Below, in pieces: positions 11,437-22,604 of a stretch of DNA of 64,000 bases. The stretch comes from Phialocephala subalpina (lineage: Eukaryota; Ascomycota; Leotiomycetes; Helotiales; Mollisiaceae). Under the pieces are notes generated by a model that was given only the letters and a program-made list of their open reading frames with translations, was not told the DNA's origin and searched no databases. The DNA lies in NCBI GenBank assembly GCA_900073065.1, contig FJOG01000035.1, forward strand, positions 304,317-368,316. The letters are read 5' to 3'. Within the stretch, counting starts at the first letter, position 1, and every line of letters begins with the position of its first letter. Made by a program: the position numbers and the translations under genes.

Positions 11437-12825
11437 TCAAAATCCGTCACCATCCTTCCACGGTCTACCTGCCTCTTTTGCCCGGTGCATAGCCACATCT
11501 CCATGTTCTTTGGCCTTCTGCTTCTTGGCATCGCACCAAGCTTGCAGAGCATCAATGCGGCCCTTGAACTCCAAATCTTTGCCGATCTCAGGGGGTTCGA
11601 GGTCTTCGTTCTCCGTCCAGACCTCGTTGTCCTTGTTCCACTGATCCAATTCCTCTTGCAACTTAATACGCTCCTGGTTCTTCTGCGCATAATGATTGAA
11701 CTCCTCTTCGCCTCCAAAGCAGACACCGAATCCATCACATAAACAGACATGCTCCATAGGACAAACAATATTCTGGCCCGTGAAGACAAATTGCCATACG
11801 TATTCCCATATCCTTCCGCTGATATAATCTGACAGACTTGTTCTCAACAGCCAATCTCGATAGTACACGTATCTTGCCAGTGGTAGACTCCGGATTCGGT
11901 CTCTAGATATGGCGAATTGAGCGCAACAAGGTTGCGCCAATGTGTATGGGATAGGGTCGAGAGGAAAGAGCTCCGACCATGACTTTGCGAGCATTGTTTC
12001 CTCCTGCTTGTTGATATCTTCCTCGACGGTTCCAGGGTGCATCCAACTTGGGCATCCAGGATCCCAAGAGCACCGCATATTCATATATCCTTCTCTTTGT
12101 ACTCTTTCCGCAGACAACCTCGACACCATCTGCACCGCATCCAAGTCGAGAAGCTCGTTGTTATGCCACGCATACCGATGAGAGTGCATGAAGATGTTGA
12201 CATCGGAGAGATTGTTGTAATGATCGATAATGTACGAAAGGTACACCATAACCTCATGCCCCTTGTTCTTCGGCGGATGTAGTTCTGAGTCCAGATCATC
12301 CACCGTGTAAACCGCAGAATTGATCGTATCGCTCCCCCCAAAGTTCTCGTCGATCCACGCTGTGTCCTCATCTCTCGTCTTCGGTACCACAAGTGTCTTC
12401 GTGTATGAATATCCGACCGGCTGAGGAGTTCCCGGTCCAAAGACCTGCACTCGAAGATTCTTCTGCCTCTCCGCTTCACTCGTAATCATCTCTACTTCTG
12501 CTCCCTGCGTTGCTTGTGCCACCGCGCTCGTCCTCGAACTCGAATTGGCATCTTGTACCACAGCCTTGATCCCGTCCTGTTGTGTAACCACCTCTTGTGT
12601 TCCCGCGACTGGAATTGATCCTGCAACTGCAACCCCAACCTGACCCTGCGGCGGATACTCCCACGACACAACCGGCACAGGAAGCAACGGCTTAAACAAC
12701 CAAACCACAAACGCGACAGTTAAGAAACTCGCAACCGGAATCCATTTCTTCGGAAACGGCACTCCCATCGTAGTCTGCGACCTGGGCTGCCAAGGCTGAT
12801 TCGTTCTATACATCGTTGGACCCAT
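11437..12825 (-). CDS. DUF3431 family protein, single-pass membrane anchor
   Basis: An intronless 462-residue protein. A short basic N-terminus is followed by one hydrophobic segment at about residues 28-47 (WIPVASFLTVAFVVWLF), which suggests a type II signal anchor with a luminal or extracellular C-terminal domain. The globular part, from about residue 130 (VVPKTRDEDTAWIDENF) to about 370, matches the fungal DUF3431 family. Conserved pieces include YIIDHYNNLSD, FMHSHRYAWHN and a Cys-containing CSWDPGCPSW. Family members often sit in the secretory pathway and are thought to be glycosyltransferase-like, but no reaction is established. The tail (about 390-462) is charged and helical. The start is the ATG at 12825; a second ATG lies four residues in. 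Confidence 0.85.
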   Translation of the reverse strand: MGPTMYRTNQPWQPRSQTTMGVPFPKKWIPVASFLTVAFVVWLFKPLLPVPVVSWEYPPQGQVGVAVAGSIPVAGTQEVVTQQDGIKAVVQDANSSSRTSAVAQATQGAEVEMITSEAERQKNLRVQVFGPGTPQPVGYSYTKTLVVPKTRDEDTAWIDENFGGSDTINSAVYTVDDLDSELHPPKNKGHEVMVYLSYIIDHYNNLSDVNIFMHSHRYAWHNNELLDLDAVQMVSRLSAERVQREGYMNMRCSWDPGCPSWMHPGTVEEDINKQEETMLAKSWSELFPLDPIPYTLAQPCCAQFAISRDRIRSLPLARYVYYRDWLLRTSLSDYISGRIWEYVWQFVFTGQNIVCPMEHVCLCDGFGVCFGGEEEFNHYAQKNQERIKLQEELDQWNKDNEVWTENEDLEPPEIGKDLEFKGRIDALQAWCDAKKQKAKEHGDVAMHRAKEAGRPWKDGDGF

Positions 12826-13946
12826 TCCTATCAGATGGTAAGTTCCATCAGCCTCTTTACGTTGAAAATTGGTGGGAAATGTGACAACAGGCCACCTACT
12901 GAAAAGACAACGATGAACACATTCTAGAACAGCGAATTGCTCCCTTCTTTCAATCTTCCCTCTTCGGAATTTAGATCCAGATCTGATCTGAACCCTGAAT
13001 CCAAATAATCTGAATCAAGGGTTGCGCCTGCCGTGTTGTGCGCAAGAATGTTGGAGTCTCTCTTGAAGATATGTTCCTCAGAAATGATAAATCGTCACCT
13101 CTCTCGCTCCTTCCCTATCTCGACCAAGTATGACGAAAACACAATCCAAACCCCAACGTCAATTAAAAAACAGCATCAAGACATATCAAGTCGCGCAAAG
13201 AAATTCCACGACAGAGAAAGAGGGGTTCAGCTCTCCTTTAACGCCATCCAGCTAATACTTTTTCATCGTGCGGGCTGAAAAGGGAAAATGAGGCGTTCGC
13301 CAGATCTTTATTGAGAAACATGGCGCTCACATTTCACGAATTGGAACGGGTCTCGGTATCTTGGGTAACACAGGGGTTTACCTTATCAGACCATCGAGAT
13401 TTGAGGACGCGTGGATGTCGCGATAGTTTTTCTCTATCTCTTCATGTTTACCTGGATAGTGGGTGGGAAAGGGGATCCTGTTGGAGATGGTGGCGTCTGC
13501 CGCCGTCGCGGTTGTCCCGTCATTCCAGATAGACACGTGCTGAGTTTCCGAAAGGGGCATCTCGTGTTAAGGATTGAGGAATTAGTTGGAGGGTGATCGC
13601 GAGATATGGGTAAGTAGGCGAGCGCCATTCTAAAAAAAAGCAACCTCGAGGCTAAGAATAGGGGGTTGGCAGTATGCACACGGTCTTTCAACACCGCCAA
13701 AAAACACGCTTGGAAAGAAGGACGCTTCCTGGACGCAAGAAACCGGGCATCATTATGTGCAAATGCGGTATCGTATTTTCGTAATTCTTAGCTGCAATTG
13801 GGATTCATCAAGTATCCAGCTACCATCCTAAACCCCTGCCAATCAATGCAATGCGATATCAACCCAGTATGAAAGCTTCTTTCCGCTGATTCTCCGATCC
13901 CAGCAATTTACAAATCATTCTCTTACTCAAACATTATAGGACCTCT
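12826..13946. other. Intergenic region
   Basis: It separates the DUF3431 gene promoter from the SMC1 3' end. Only short open frames are present. Nothing recognised. Confidence 0.4.
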
Positions 13947-16900
13947 TTAGACGTATTTGCGTAACTGCAAAGGAAGTTAGTAATGTGCAAAGAAATTAGA
14001 GAAAAGGAAAACTTACATCAAGCGTCAAAGTCTTCGAGCTATTAGCCTCCTGGTCTCGGAAAACACCAACCAAACTCTCGCTACCCTGAAACAAGCCGGT
14101 CTTCAGACTGATGACAATGAATTGCATGCCTGGACCAGCATGTTCCCGGATATAGTTCTTGATCTTCTCCACGTTGGCGTTATCAAGCGCAGCATCAACC
14201 TCGTCAAGAACGAAGAAGGGACTAGGTTGGTATGAATGCACTGCAAAAAGAAGTGCAAGAGCAGCCATCGTCTTTTCACCACCAGACAAGTGCTCCATGT
14301 CTCGGAAACGCTTGAGCGGTGGCATGGCGTGGTACTTGATGCCGGAGAGGTATGGTGCGTCGCTGTCCTCGATGTCGAGATAGGCTTGACCACCAAGTGG
14401 GAAAGCCGATGATCTGGTGAGGTCCTTGTAGACGTGGGAGATTTGCTCTGAAATATGGGTGAAAGCCTTGTTAAACAGGTCAAAGCGCTTCTCTTTGACG
14501 TCTGTGAAATCGTCCTTCGCCTTCTTAGCTGCCTTTCTGGCCTTCTCGAAGTCTTCTTCTGTGATCTTCAGTCGAGCTTCAACACCATCAAGTCGGTCAA
14601 TGGCACGCATGTTCGGATTAAGCTTTTCGAGTTCGCTGCCCAAGTCTGTGATGCGTTGCAGGAGCTGTTCTTCGACGTCCTCTTCGTCAGGCTAGAATCT
14701 TGTTAGTACTTGCAACACAAGTGAGCATGAAGACACTTACACTCTTCAAATCATCGTCAAGATCCTCGAAGTTCACAGCAATGCCGTAGTCTTTCATAAG
14801 CTCTTGTGGGGCCTCTTCGCCTTCATCGACATCCATAGAATCTGGATCCACCTCCGCCTGCATGACATTCTCGTCTACGGGTAAACTGTCGAGTTTCCTC
14901 GAATTTTCCTTCAAAGGAATGTTGATTTGCTCAAGTTTGCACCGACGCAGGAGAGCATATCTACCTGCTGAGCTGCGCTGAGCCTCCGTCTCAAGAGCTG
15001 CGATCGCCTTTGTCCGAGTGTCGATCTCCTTGGTACGCTTCTGGAGCTCGTTGCGCGCAGCATTGACTTTCTCATTCTTGGCTCCAAGCTTCTCCTTGAG
15101 CTGGTGAACCTGGTCTTCCAGTTCCGTGATGCCGGCTCTTTCTTCGTCTATGGCATTCTCTAATTGTTCCTTCTGCGCATTGAATTGCAGAATATCCTGT
15201 TCGAGTGACTCTACCCGAGTTTCCACTCGTTTGAGTCGGGTCTCAGTTTCTTGGTATTGTTCCTTCTGCCATCTCAAAAGATGTTCCAGTTTCTGCTTCT
15301 GAACCTCGAACGCGTTGTTCTTCTCAGCATACTCCTGCTCCAAGTGACCTTGTTGCGCTTCATAAGATCGGATGTCGGTATAACCCAGTCTCTTGCAGAA
15401 TCCAGAAAATATTTGGTCTTGAACCTTGGCAACTGCCTCTTGAAATTCCTCGACGGTTTCTTTAAGTCTCTCGAGACTAGCTTTCTTCTCCTCGTACTTG
15501 GGTTGCATTTCATTGAACTGCCTCTGCTCATGAGCCAGTTCCTTCTTCTTGCTCGCCAAGTTCTGTTCGAAAGCAGCCAACTCGCTCTTCACATAGGTCA
15601 GACGTTGCTCTAATCCGGACAACTCGGCTTGGAGAGTTTCCTCAGCACTGCCTCTGCGATTGACTTTGGGCAGCGCTTCAATTTCTTCTCGATACTTCTC
15701 CGCCTGAGATCTCAATCGCTCGACATCGTGATCCTCAAACTTCCGCTTGGTGCCTTTGTTCTCTGGACCTCGTCCACCAGTCATCAAACCGGCCTTGTGA
15801 ATGACGAATCCTTCCAATGTGACAGCCTTGACCTGGATGTGCTTCTCATAGCAGATATGCTTTGCAGTTGCAAGATCATCACAGACAATTGAGCTACCAC
15901 AGGCATACGCCATAGCTCTCTCTAGCGACGAATCAAAGTCAATAGTGTCGATAGTGAGGCGAGCCTTGGAAAGACTCTTCAAATTGGCGTCAGGGGCCGT
16001 GACCTTGATGTTGTCGAGAGGAATGAAAGTCATAGGTGCGAATCGCTGATCCTTCAAGTACTGCACACATTCTGTACCGGTCTTCTCGCTGTCGACGATG
16101 ACAGAATCAAAGTCACGGCCGAGGGCAGTGATCACAGCCTCGTCGTACTTCTTCTGCTTTGGCTTGCACAGGTCACCAACTCGGCCACGGACTCCTGGGT
16201 ACAGCCGCTTGAGAGCGACAATCGTCTCCTTGGTTCGCTGCTCCTTGTCGTTTTGTCTTCGGCCCATGTCGGCTTCAGCGATGGTCTTCATCAGCGCTTG
16301 AAGCTTTTCCTCTTTGTCCGTGTGGAGTTGATTGATGCGAATTCGTTCCGATTGGATGTGATTGAATTCCTTCTTCTTCGCATCAATCTCCTTGGTGATC
16401 TCCTTCACTGATATCTTGGTGGCTTCTCTCCGCTCATTGATTGTGCTCACCTCTTCCTCGAGCTTGCCGACGGAAGCTTGGAATGCCTCAACCTTTCCTT
16501 TCAGGCTGTTGACTGTGACCTCATCTGTTCTCGTTTGGCGCACAAGGTTGTCCAGCTTAGCTTGGTTGCTGGAAGTCTTCGCAACGACCTGAGATCTCAG
16601 AGTATTGTATTCCTTGCGATCGGCTTCGTTGAGTTGCTTGCCCTGTTTCTTTAAGCTCTCTTGACGCTCCTTCTCGAATTGCTTTTGTGCCTTTTCAACA
16701 GTGGCAAGCGACTTCTTGGTGTGATCGAGGTCGCTCTGTCGTCCATCACGCTCCTTGATGACGGTATCAATCTTTTTTCGAAGCTTCTCAACCTCTTGTG
16801 TGGTGAGGTCAATCTTCTCATCGATGGGCACGAGGCTGTTTTCCTTGGCTTCAACCTCCTTCTCCTTCTTCTTGATGCCGCGCTCAACTCTAGCGACATC

Positions 16901-17938
16901 CTTGTTGACCTTCGATTGTTCCTGACGTGCGGCATCGAGAGTCTTTTCGAACTTCTCCACCCCTCGGCGATACTCCTTCAAATTCTCTTGATGTTCCTGG
17001 ATAGAAGCCGAAGACTCGTCCATCACGCGCTGGAAGTGGTATAGCTTCCACAAGATGTGGGCGACAATAGCATCGTCGCGCTGGTCTGCCTTGGCTTGGA
17101 ATGCTTCGGCTTCCTTCTTCTGCTCCTGGTATTGCTTGATCTCCGAGTTCATAGCACGACGTCGATGAAGATTGTGATTCTGGTTCTCCGCTGCTTGCTC
17201 TGCCTCATCCTGCAATCGCTCGTATTCCGCCTTATAGTCCAGACTGCCAGAGATCTGTTCGATGAGTCGAGTGAGGTCTTTCGGCGATTGCGACGCAATG
17301 GCTTCAACATCTCCCTGGAAGACCAAGAAATTACGAGCCTTGATGAGGATGTTCTCGGACTCCAGGGACTCATTGTATTGCTGCGCCGTGACAACGCGAT
17401 CGTTGATACGGTATTCGCTGGATCCTTGGTTCGTAATTGTGCGCTTCCACTTCTGCTCATCGCCAGCATCGTCCTCATAAACAGCCATCACCCAAGCGCT
17501 CTTAGGATCATTGCGCGCAGGCTTCTGCGATTGTGATTCCTCTTCCGAGCCCTCCCCATTGCCATTCGCGTGTCCATTTGTCGTAGGTGCCACAGCAGAT
17601 CCATCATCGTTGATCTTTGAGGTTTTCAGGACCCGTCCACGATACACAAGATCTCGTAGATGGGCGGAACGTAGATGGGACGATTTGATACCTAGGACGA
17701 AGGAAATAGCATCCATACTATCCACGCGTTAGAATTTCCGGCGTGCAGAAAGCTTTCGACTTACGAATTTGACTTTCCGGAGCCATTGGGACCAATGATC
17801 GAGGTAAAGTAGGAATCGCCGAAGAGAAGGGTATGATGGCCTTTATAGGACTTGAAATCTACCAACTGTAAGCCCTCAACTTCGAATGAGATACGCGACA
17901 CACTCACTGAAAAGTTCGAGGCGTATAAGTTTGCCCAT
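13947..17938 (-). CDS. SMC1: Cohesin subunit Smc1
   Basis: An ATPase of the nuclear cohesin ring, paired with Smc3, for sister-chromatid cohesion and loop formation. Five exons: 17938-17908, 17858-17765, 17717-14741, 14691-14017 and 13964-13947, giving 1264 residues, close to other fungal Smc1 proteins. The first exon codes only MGKLIRLELF and the last only LRKYV. Walker A is GPNGSGKSN (about residues 33-41). The hinge lies near the middle (LYPGVRGRVGDLCKP ... TFIPLD), flanked by two long heptad coiled coils. The C-terminal head has the signature LSGGEKTMAALALLF and Walker B FFVLDEVDAALDN. The short first exon was recovered by splicing: GTGAGT donor at 17907, acceptor TTGGTAG at 17859, restoring LFNFKSYKG. 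An ACGCGT box lies 12-17 bp upstream of the ATG. Confidence 0.98.
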
Positions 17939-17949
17939 CTTGACTTTTG

Positions 17950-17955
17950 ACGCGT
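17950..17955. promoter_or_regulatory. ACGCGT (MluI cell-cycle box-like) upstream of SMC1
   Basis: The hexamer ACGCGT occurs just upstream of the SMC1 start codon, and a second copy lies in intron 2 (17724-17729). In yeasts MBF binds this box to drive G1/S genes, including cohesin genes. A role here is inferred from position only; a 6-mer can occur by chance. Confidence 0.35.
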
Positions 17956-18240
17956 TTGTTCTGATCCTGGAGGGGTTGCGCGCAGAACAGAGGTGAGGTC
18001 TTCCGGAAGAACAGAATTAGAGATTTGTGTTGATCAAAGGTTCAGTGGACCCATTGAAGATGTGATCCCGTTGTTTAGAAGGTGAGGGCGAAAGGAGGGG
18101 TGTTGATCAATCTTGTCGATAATGGCGTCGCGGTTCTGGGTCGCGACAAACGCGAAGTGGAAATGATGGGCTTTGTATCACGTGATACTTCAATCAACAT
18201 TCGAAAATATCAGACGTCAATGTTGAGGTTATGCATATGG

Positions 18241-18742
18241 ATCTCACAAAGATGAGTGTACGGTCAACGCGAGTGGTTGGATGGAATTGTTCCGGATGGA
18301 ATTGTTCCTTCGGTACATGCAAGAATGAGAGGTAAGAAACACTGCCGAAGAGAAAGCAAGGTATTACAAAAAGTTACAAATAGAAAAAGGAACGTCAGAG
18401 AAATTTTTGCTGCTTGTGCTCTAATGAAAGAGTTGCTACGTACGGGGACTGATATTTTCCAGACAATCGGCTTACTTGTTGCTTCTCCTTATCTCACAAA
18501 GATGAGTGTACGGTCAACGCGAGTGGTTGGATGGAATTGTTCCGGATGGAATTGTTCCTTCGGTACATGCAAGAATGAGAGGTAAGAAACACTGCCGAAG
18601 AGAAAGCAAGGTATTACAAAAAGTTACAAATAGAAAAAGGAACGTCAGAGAAATTTTTGCTGCTTGTGCTCTAATGAAAGAGTTGCTACGTACGGGGACT
18701 GATATTTTCCAGACAATCGGCTTACTTGTTGCTTCTCCTTAT
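18241..18742. repeat. Second exact 250-bp tandem duplication
   Basis: The sequence starting ATCTCACAAAGATGAGTG at 18241 recurs unchanged at 18491 and ends at 18740 (the next two bases also match). The period is exactly 250 bp, as in the unrelated pair at 553-1052. Inside each unit a 15-bp motif, GGATGGAATTGTTCC, is itself doubled (first at 18279-18308). No gene is recognised in it. Confidence 0.9.
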
Positions 18743-20130
18743 ACTTGTGATGTCCAAATCCATTTGTAAGGAGAGCATGCTGGAAAAGTTCAGTCAAAGC
18801 TGGGACATTGGGAACACTTTGTCAATATGATTCTGTTGGACACACAACTAAAGTCTAGCGAGTATGATCTCCCAAGTAAACGGGACAGGAGAATGTCCAC
18901 CGAAAGCTGGGCCATTGAGAACACTGCAAGGAAGTGAGGTTTTCATACTGCAATTCTGTATTTCAACTTAAGCTATCCATACTCAACAGGTCCAGAAACA
19001 TTTCCTGCAAATGTCCCCCAATACTTGGGAGGTTCGATCAACAAAGCAACAGCGCAGGTAAAGCAATATCGTTATTGGGATATTCTGATCCAGCTAAAAG
19101 ACCCTCGTGCCGTGGGACATTCATTGTATGATGAAAGCACTCATCGAATCTAGCTCGATCATATCCTGTACCGAGCAAGCTAGCTTTGGCGGATAGAAAG
19201 ACTTAAATTGCTTGGTCTTTGGGCGCCATCGAGCCATTACATGTACATTATACCCAAGGCAGAAAGCTCGTTGGACTTTCTCACCCTCTCCATTTCGACG
19301 CTGGCCTGTGACTGTCAGCATGTGATAACATATCGGTGCTTTGTGGCTTGTGGCAAAATAGTGGCTTAGCAACGTATCGTAACCCTCTACCTAGATGGCG
19401 TTGCTGAAGGTTACATCCTCTCGTTGTTGCCCGTGGGTGATATTCTGAAAAGTCTGATGAGTCTGAAAAGTCGAGATCTCAAACATACGAAGTTCAGCCA
19501 ACGCGAAACTCGAAAAGTGGATTCTGGTGTTGACAGGGGTCTGTAGGTCTGTTAGGGGATTTCTCCATGCGGGATGACGAAGTGCGAGCTTCCATCAACT
19601 TTCTATCGCCGAGTGATTGAAAAGTAACACAACACCAAGAAATATCTCAAGATATTCCAACTCTTGTCCTCGTGCCTCTGTCTTTTATTGCTCCTTGCAA
19701 TAAACTTTTCGTGTTTTTGCCTTCTGTCTTGCTTGATCTTCGGAACGCCCACACTAAAACAATTATATTAGACGAATCTGAGCCAATCAACAATACCACG
19801 ATCTTCCCGCACTGGTATCAACCACTTACGCGTAGAGCTTCACCCAGCATCCTCACGCACATTGCAAAAGTCACAGGTCCAGCCTCTTATCAAATCCTCC
19901 AACTAAGCAGTTCATGTGGGGTCGGGTCACCGCGTCTTTTGGCTGCATGCGGTTGCCTCTCTGATCACTTGGACATTGCTCTTACTCGATCCCCAGAGAC
20001 GCCTTGCGTTGATAGTACCCATCCTGGTGAGTGCCTCATGCATGACTCCGCTACCTACATTATATATTGCTATCTGCCTCTCTACCGCTCCTAAGATAAT
20101 CATTCCTTTGGTTCAACAGCTTGTGTAACC
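18743..20130. other. Intergenic region upstream of GPC1
   Basis: It includes two related segments with AAAGCTGGG(A/C)CATTG(G/A)GAACACT near 18797 and 18903. The last 500 bp are the likely GPC1 promoter and 5' leader. No supported gene. Confidence 0.4.
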
Positions 20131-21831
20131 ATGGCTGACGGTCTAGTTCTTCGAGGAGGCAGTGTGCTACGGAGAGTATCCTTTGGAGTAACGTCGTCTA
20201 CAGCCCACAAGCGTACAATACTTGAAATGTCCGAACCTATACCTATACCCGGCGCGAGGTCGGAAGATGCGATAGACAATGGAGGTTTGTCGCCTGAAAT
20301 ATCTCGAGCTTCAGCATCCTCAACGAGTTCATCGCCACCAGAAGGGATCAAGACGCCTATTCTATCTGCCTCAAGCCCAGGAAGCCCTCGATTATCACGA
20401 AATCCATCATTCTCAGGAAGCAGCTCATACCAGGAGGATTGGGAGGCATTTCCACCTTTAGACAGGGTCACCGTTTTTGATCTGCTGGACAACTTTGCTT
20501 TGCCCCAACAGTTGGAGAAGCTTCAGAGAAATTTGTCGGCACAAACCAACAAAGTTCGAAAACAACGAGATGCCTTGAGGACAAGAGGATCACACGCGAA
20601 AGATAGGGTTGTGGAGGAATGGCGCAGACGAGTGCCACCTGCCGACGAGCAGCTGGATAGGTACAGAAAGCGTATGCGCGAAAGTGTCGACAAGCTCTCG
20701 ACGCGATGGAATGATACCAAAGCAGTCACGGCCCGAGAGAAGATATCATTTATCTGCGGAGTTCTGAACGTACTCATCAGCGGGTACTTGATAGGCGGCT
20801 ATCCTGAATACTTCCATATCTGGTATACGCTGCAACTGCTATACTTCATGCCGATTCGATATTACACATACCACAAAAGAGGCTACCACTACTTCCTGGC
20901 CGATCTGTGTTACTTCGTCAACTTCCTGTGCATGCTCACAATCTGGTTCGTCCCGAAATCGAAACGTCTCTTCATATCGACCTACTGTCTAGCATTCGGA
21001 AACAACGCCATCGCCATCGCCATGTGGAGGAACTCCATGGTCTTCCACAGCTTCGACAAAGTCACCAGTCTTTTCATCCACATCATGCCCTGCGTGTCCC
21101 TCCACGTGCTGGTCCATCTACTGCCCGACAGCTTACAAGAATCACGCTTCCCCGCCATCTGGACAATCAAAACCTCCCCTCCAGGTTCCAAAGAACACTA
21201 CTCCCTCGGCGCCATGACCCTCTGGGCCACCATCCCCTACGCCGTCTGGCAACTATCATACCACTTCATGATCACAGTCCGTCGTCGCGAGAAAATTGCC
21301 GCTGGTAGACCAACATCCTTCACCTGGCTCCGAAGATCCTACTCCAAAACCTGGATCGGGAAGGTAGTTTTAGGACTTCCAGAATCACTGCAAGAACCTG
21401 CGTTCATGCTTATCCAATACTCCTACGCCGTACTCACCATGCTGCCTTGTCCACTTTGGTTCTGGTACCGCTACGCCTCAGCCGGATTCCTACTCGCTGT
21501 ATTCTGTTGGTCCGTCTATAACGGCGCAACGTACTATATCGATGTCTTTGGCAAGCGTTTCCAGAATGAGTTGGAAGCTATGAGACGAGAAGTGCAGAAG
21601 TGGCAGAATAGTCCGGATATGATGACTTCTCCGCTCATGACGCCAAAGACGGATGCAGGTGCGGAACTCGGTGCTGTGCTTGAGGGTGATAATGGGGATG
21701 GTAAGTCGCATGCTAGGAGCAGGAGTGTGGATAAAATTCCGTTGTTGATTGATCAAATTGGGAGTACGGGTATTGATGGTGGTGCGAAGGATGTTGCGAG
21801 GGAGAGGAAGATTGGGGAGTTGCCTGCTTAG
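20131..21831 (+). CDS. GPC1: Glycerophosphocholine acyltransferase Gpc1 (DUF2838)
   Basis: An acyl-CoA-dependent enzyme that turns glycerophosphocholine into lysophosphatidylcholine, allowing phosphatidylcholine to be remade after deacylation. It acts in the ER membrane. A single 566-residue exon with start context ACCATGG. The first 110 residues are Ser/Pro-rich and disordered; a basic helical segment (about 120-200) precedes a multi-pass domain from about 205 to 465. That domain has about eight hydrophobic helices and family motifs such as GGYPEYFHIWYTLQLLYFMPIRYY, cited here only in its first part GGYPEYFHIWYT, and WRNSMVFHSFDKVTS. The tail after residue 480 is a cytosolic coil and a low-complexity end. 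No intron is needed to explain the frame. Confidence 0.9.
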   Translation: MADGLVLRGGSVLRRVSFGVTSSTAHKRTILEMSEPIPIPGARSEDAIDNGGLSPEISRASASSTSSSPPEGIKTPILSASSPGSPRLSRNPSFSGSSSYQEDWEAFPPLDRVTVFDLLDNFALPQQLEKLQRNLSAQTNKVRKQRDALRTRGSHAKDRVVEEWRRRVPPADEQLDRYRKRMRESVDKLSTRWNDTKAVTAREKISFICGVLNVLISGYLIGGYPEYFHIWYTLQLLYFMPIRYYTYHKRGYHYFLADLCYFVNFLCMLTIWFVPKSKRLFISTYCLAFGNNAIAIAMWRNSMVFHSFDKVTSLFIHIMPCVSLHVLVHLLPDSLQESRFPAIWTIKTSPPGSKEHYSLGAMTLWATIPYAVWQLSYHFMITVRRREKIAAGRPTSFTWLRRSYSKTWIGKVVLGLPESLQEPAFMLIQYSYAVLTMLPCPLWFWYRYASAGFLLAVFCWSVYNGATYYIDVFGKRFQNELEAMRREVQKWQNSPDMMTSPLMTPKTDAGAELGAVLEGDNGDGKSHARSRSVDKIPLLIDQIGSTGIDGGAKDVARERKIGELPA

Positions 21832-22604
21832 GAGGATCTAATTGAGTTTCTCCTCTGATGCTTTATCCTTAGAGCAGAAGCATGCGTTGTTTTTGTATCG
21901 ACATTGTACTAGATTGCAAGGTATTGCGGAGGTCTTTTCTCTTTATTTTCAGCGAGGCAAATATTGTTTTCGGGGGCCGGTCGAGCGAGTGAGCGAGGAG
22001 GGCACGGCACGAGGAAGACGACAGGCAGGCGGGAGGATATACCACGGCGTCACGGCTTTCTTCAAATTACATTTTGGTTGGGTTCTCTTCTTCGGTACCC
22101 GTTAGGTTCACGGGCTTCGTTCGGCAAGCAAACACAAGGACAAATCAGGTTCAGGCAAGGAGGTTAGGAAGAAGTAGTGTTTCGTTTCAGATCTCTAGCT
22201 TGCGTAGTTGAGATTGATCCATAAGTAGCTGCCATTCTCCATCATCAGAGAACGCAGCCTCTAATACAAACATCCATATTTCAGCCGCTCTGGTATCATT
22301 CAGCTGGTCCCTAACATGCTTGCCTTTCCATCCTGCGCCGAAAGATTTTCAAAGCCCGCATGATACCCCCCTTGCTATGCGGTCAAAATACAAGTGTCCC
22401 CTCCCTCCAACCAAGCCGCCCAGTTATCGTACCCTGCCAACGCTCGTTCTCGGATGCTGAAGCAAGAACAGCAAAAATGTGAACAAGCAGGAAGTAAGAG
22501 CACTGCTAAACGCCAGTAATGCAACGCTCCGTCCATGACTCCAACCACTCCAGCTCCGCGAATCGACTTTGTGGTATAGTAAGCAAGCAAATCTCTCTCC
22601 TCCT
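21832..22604. other. Convergent intergenic region between GPC1 and CDH1
   Basis: The 3' flanks of two genes facing each other. No gene, repeat or RNA recognised. Confidence 0.5.

Noticed and set aside
14159..17732. Many Leu/Ser-rich plus-strand frames antisense to SMC1, up to 159 codons
   Set aside because: Shadows of the coiled-coil codons of SMC1; low complexity, no independent signals.
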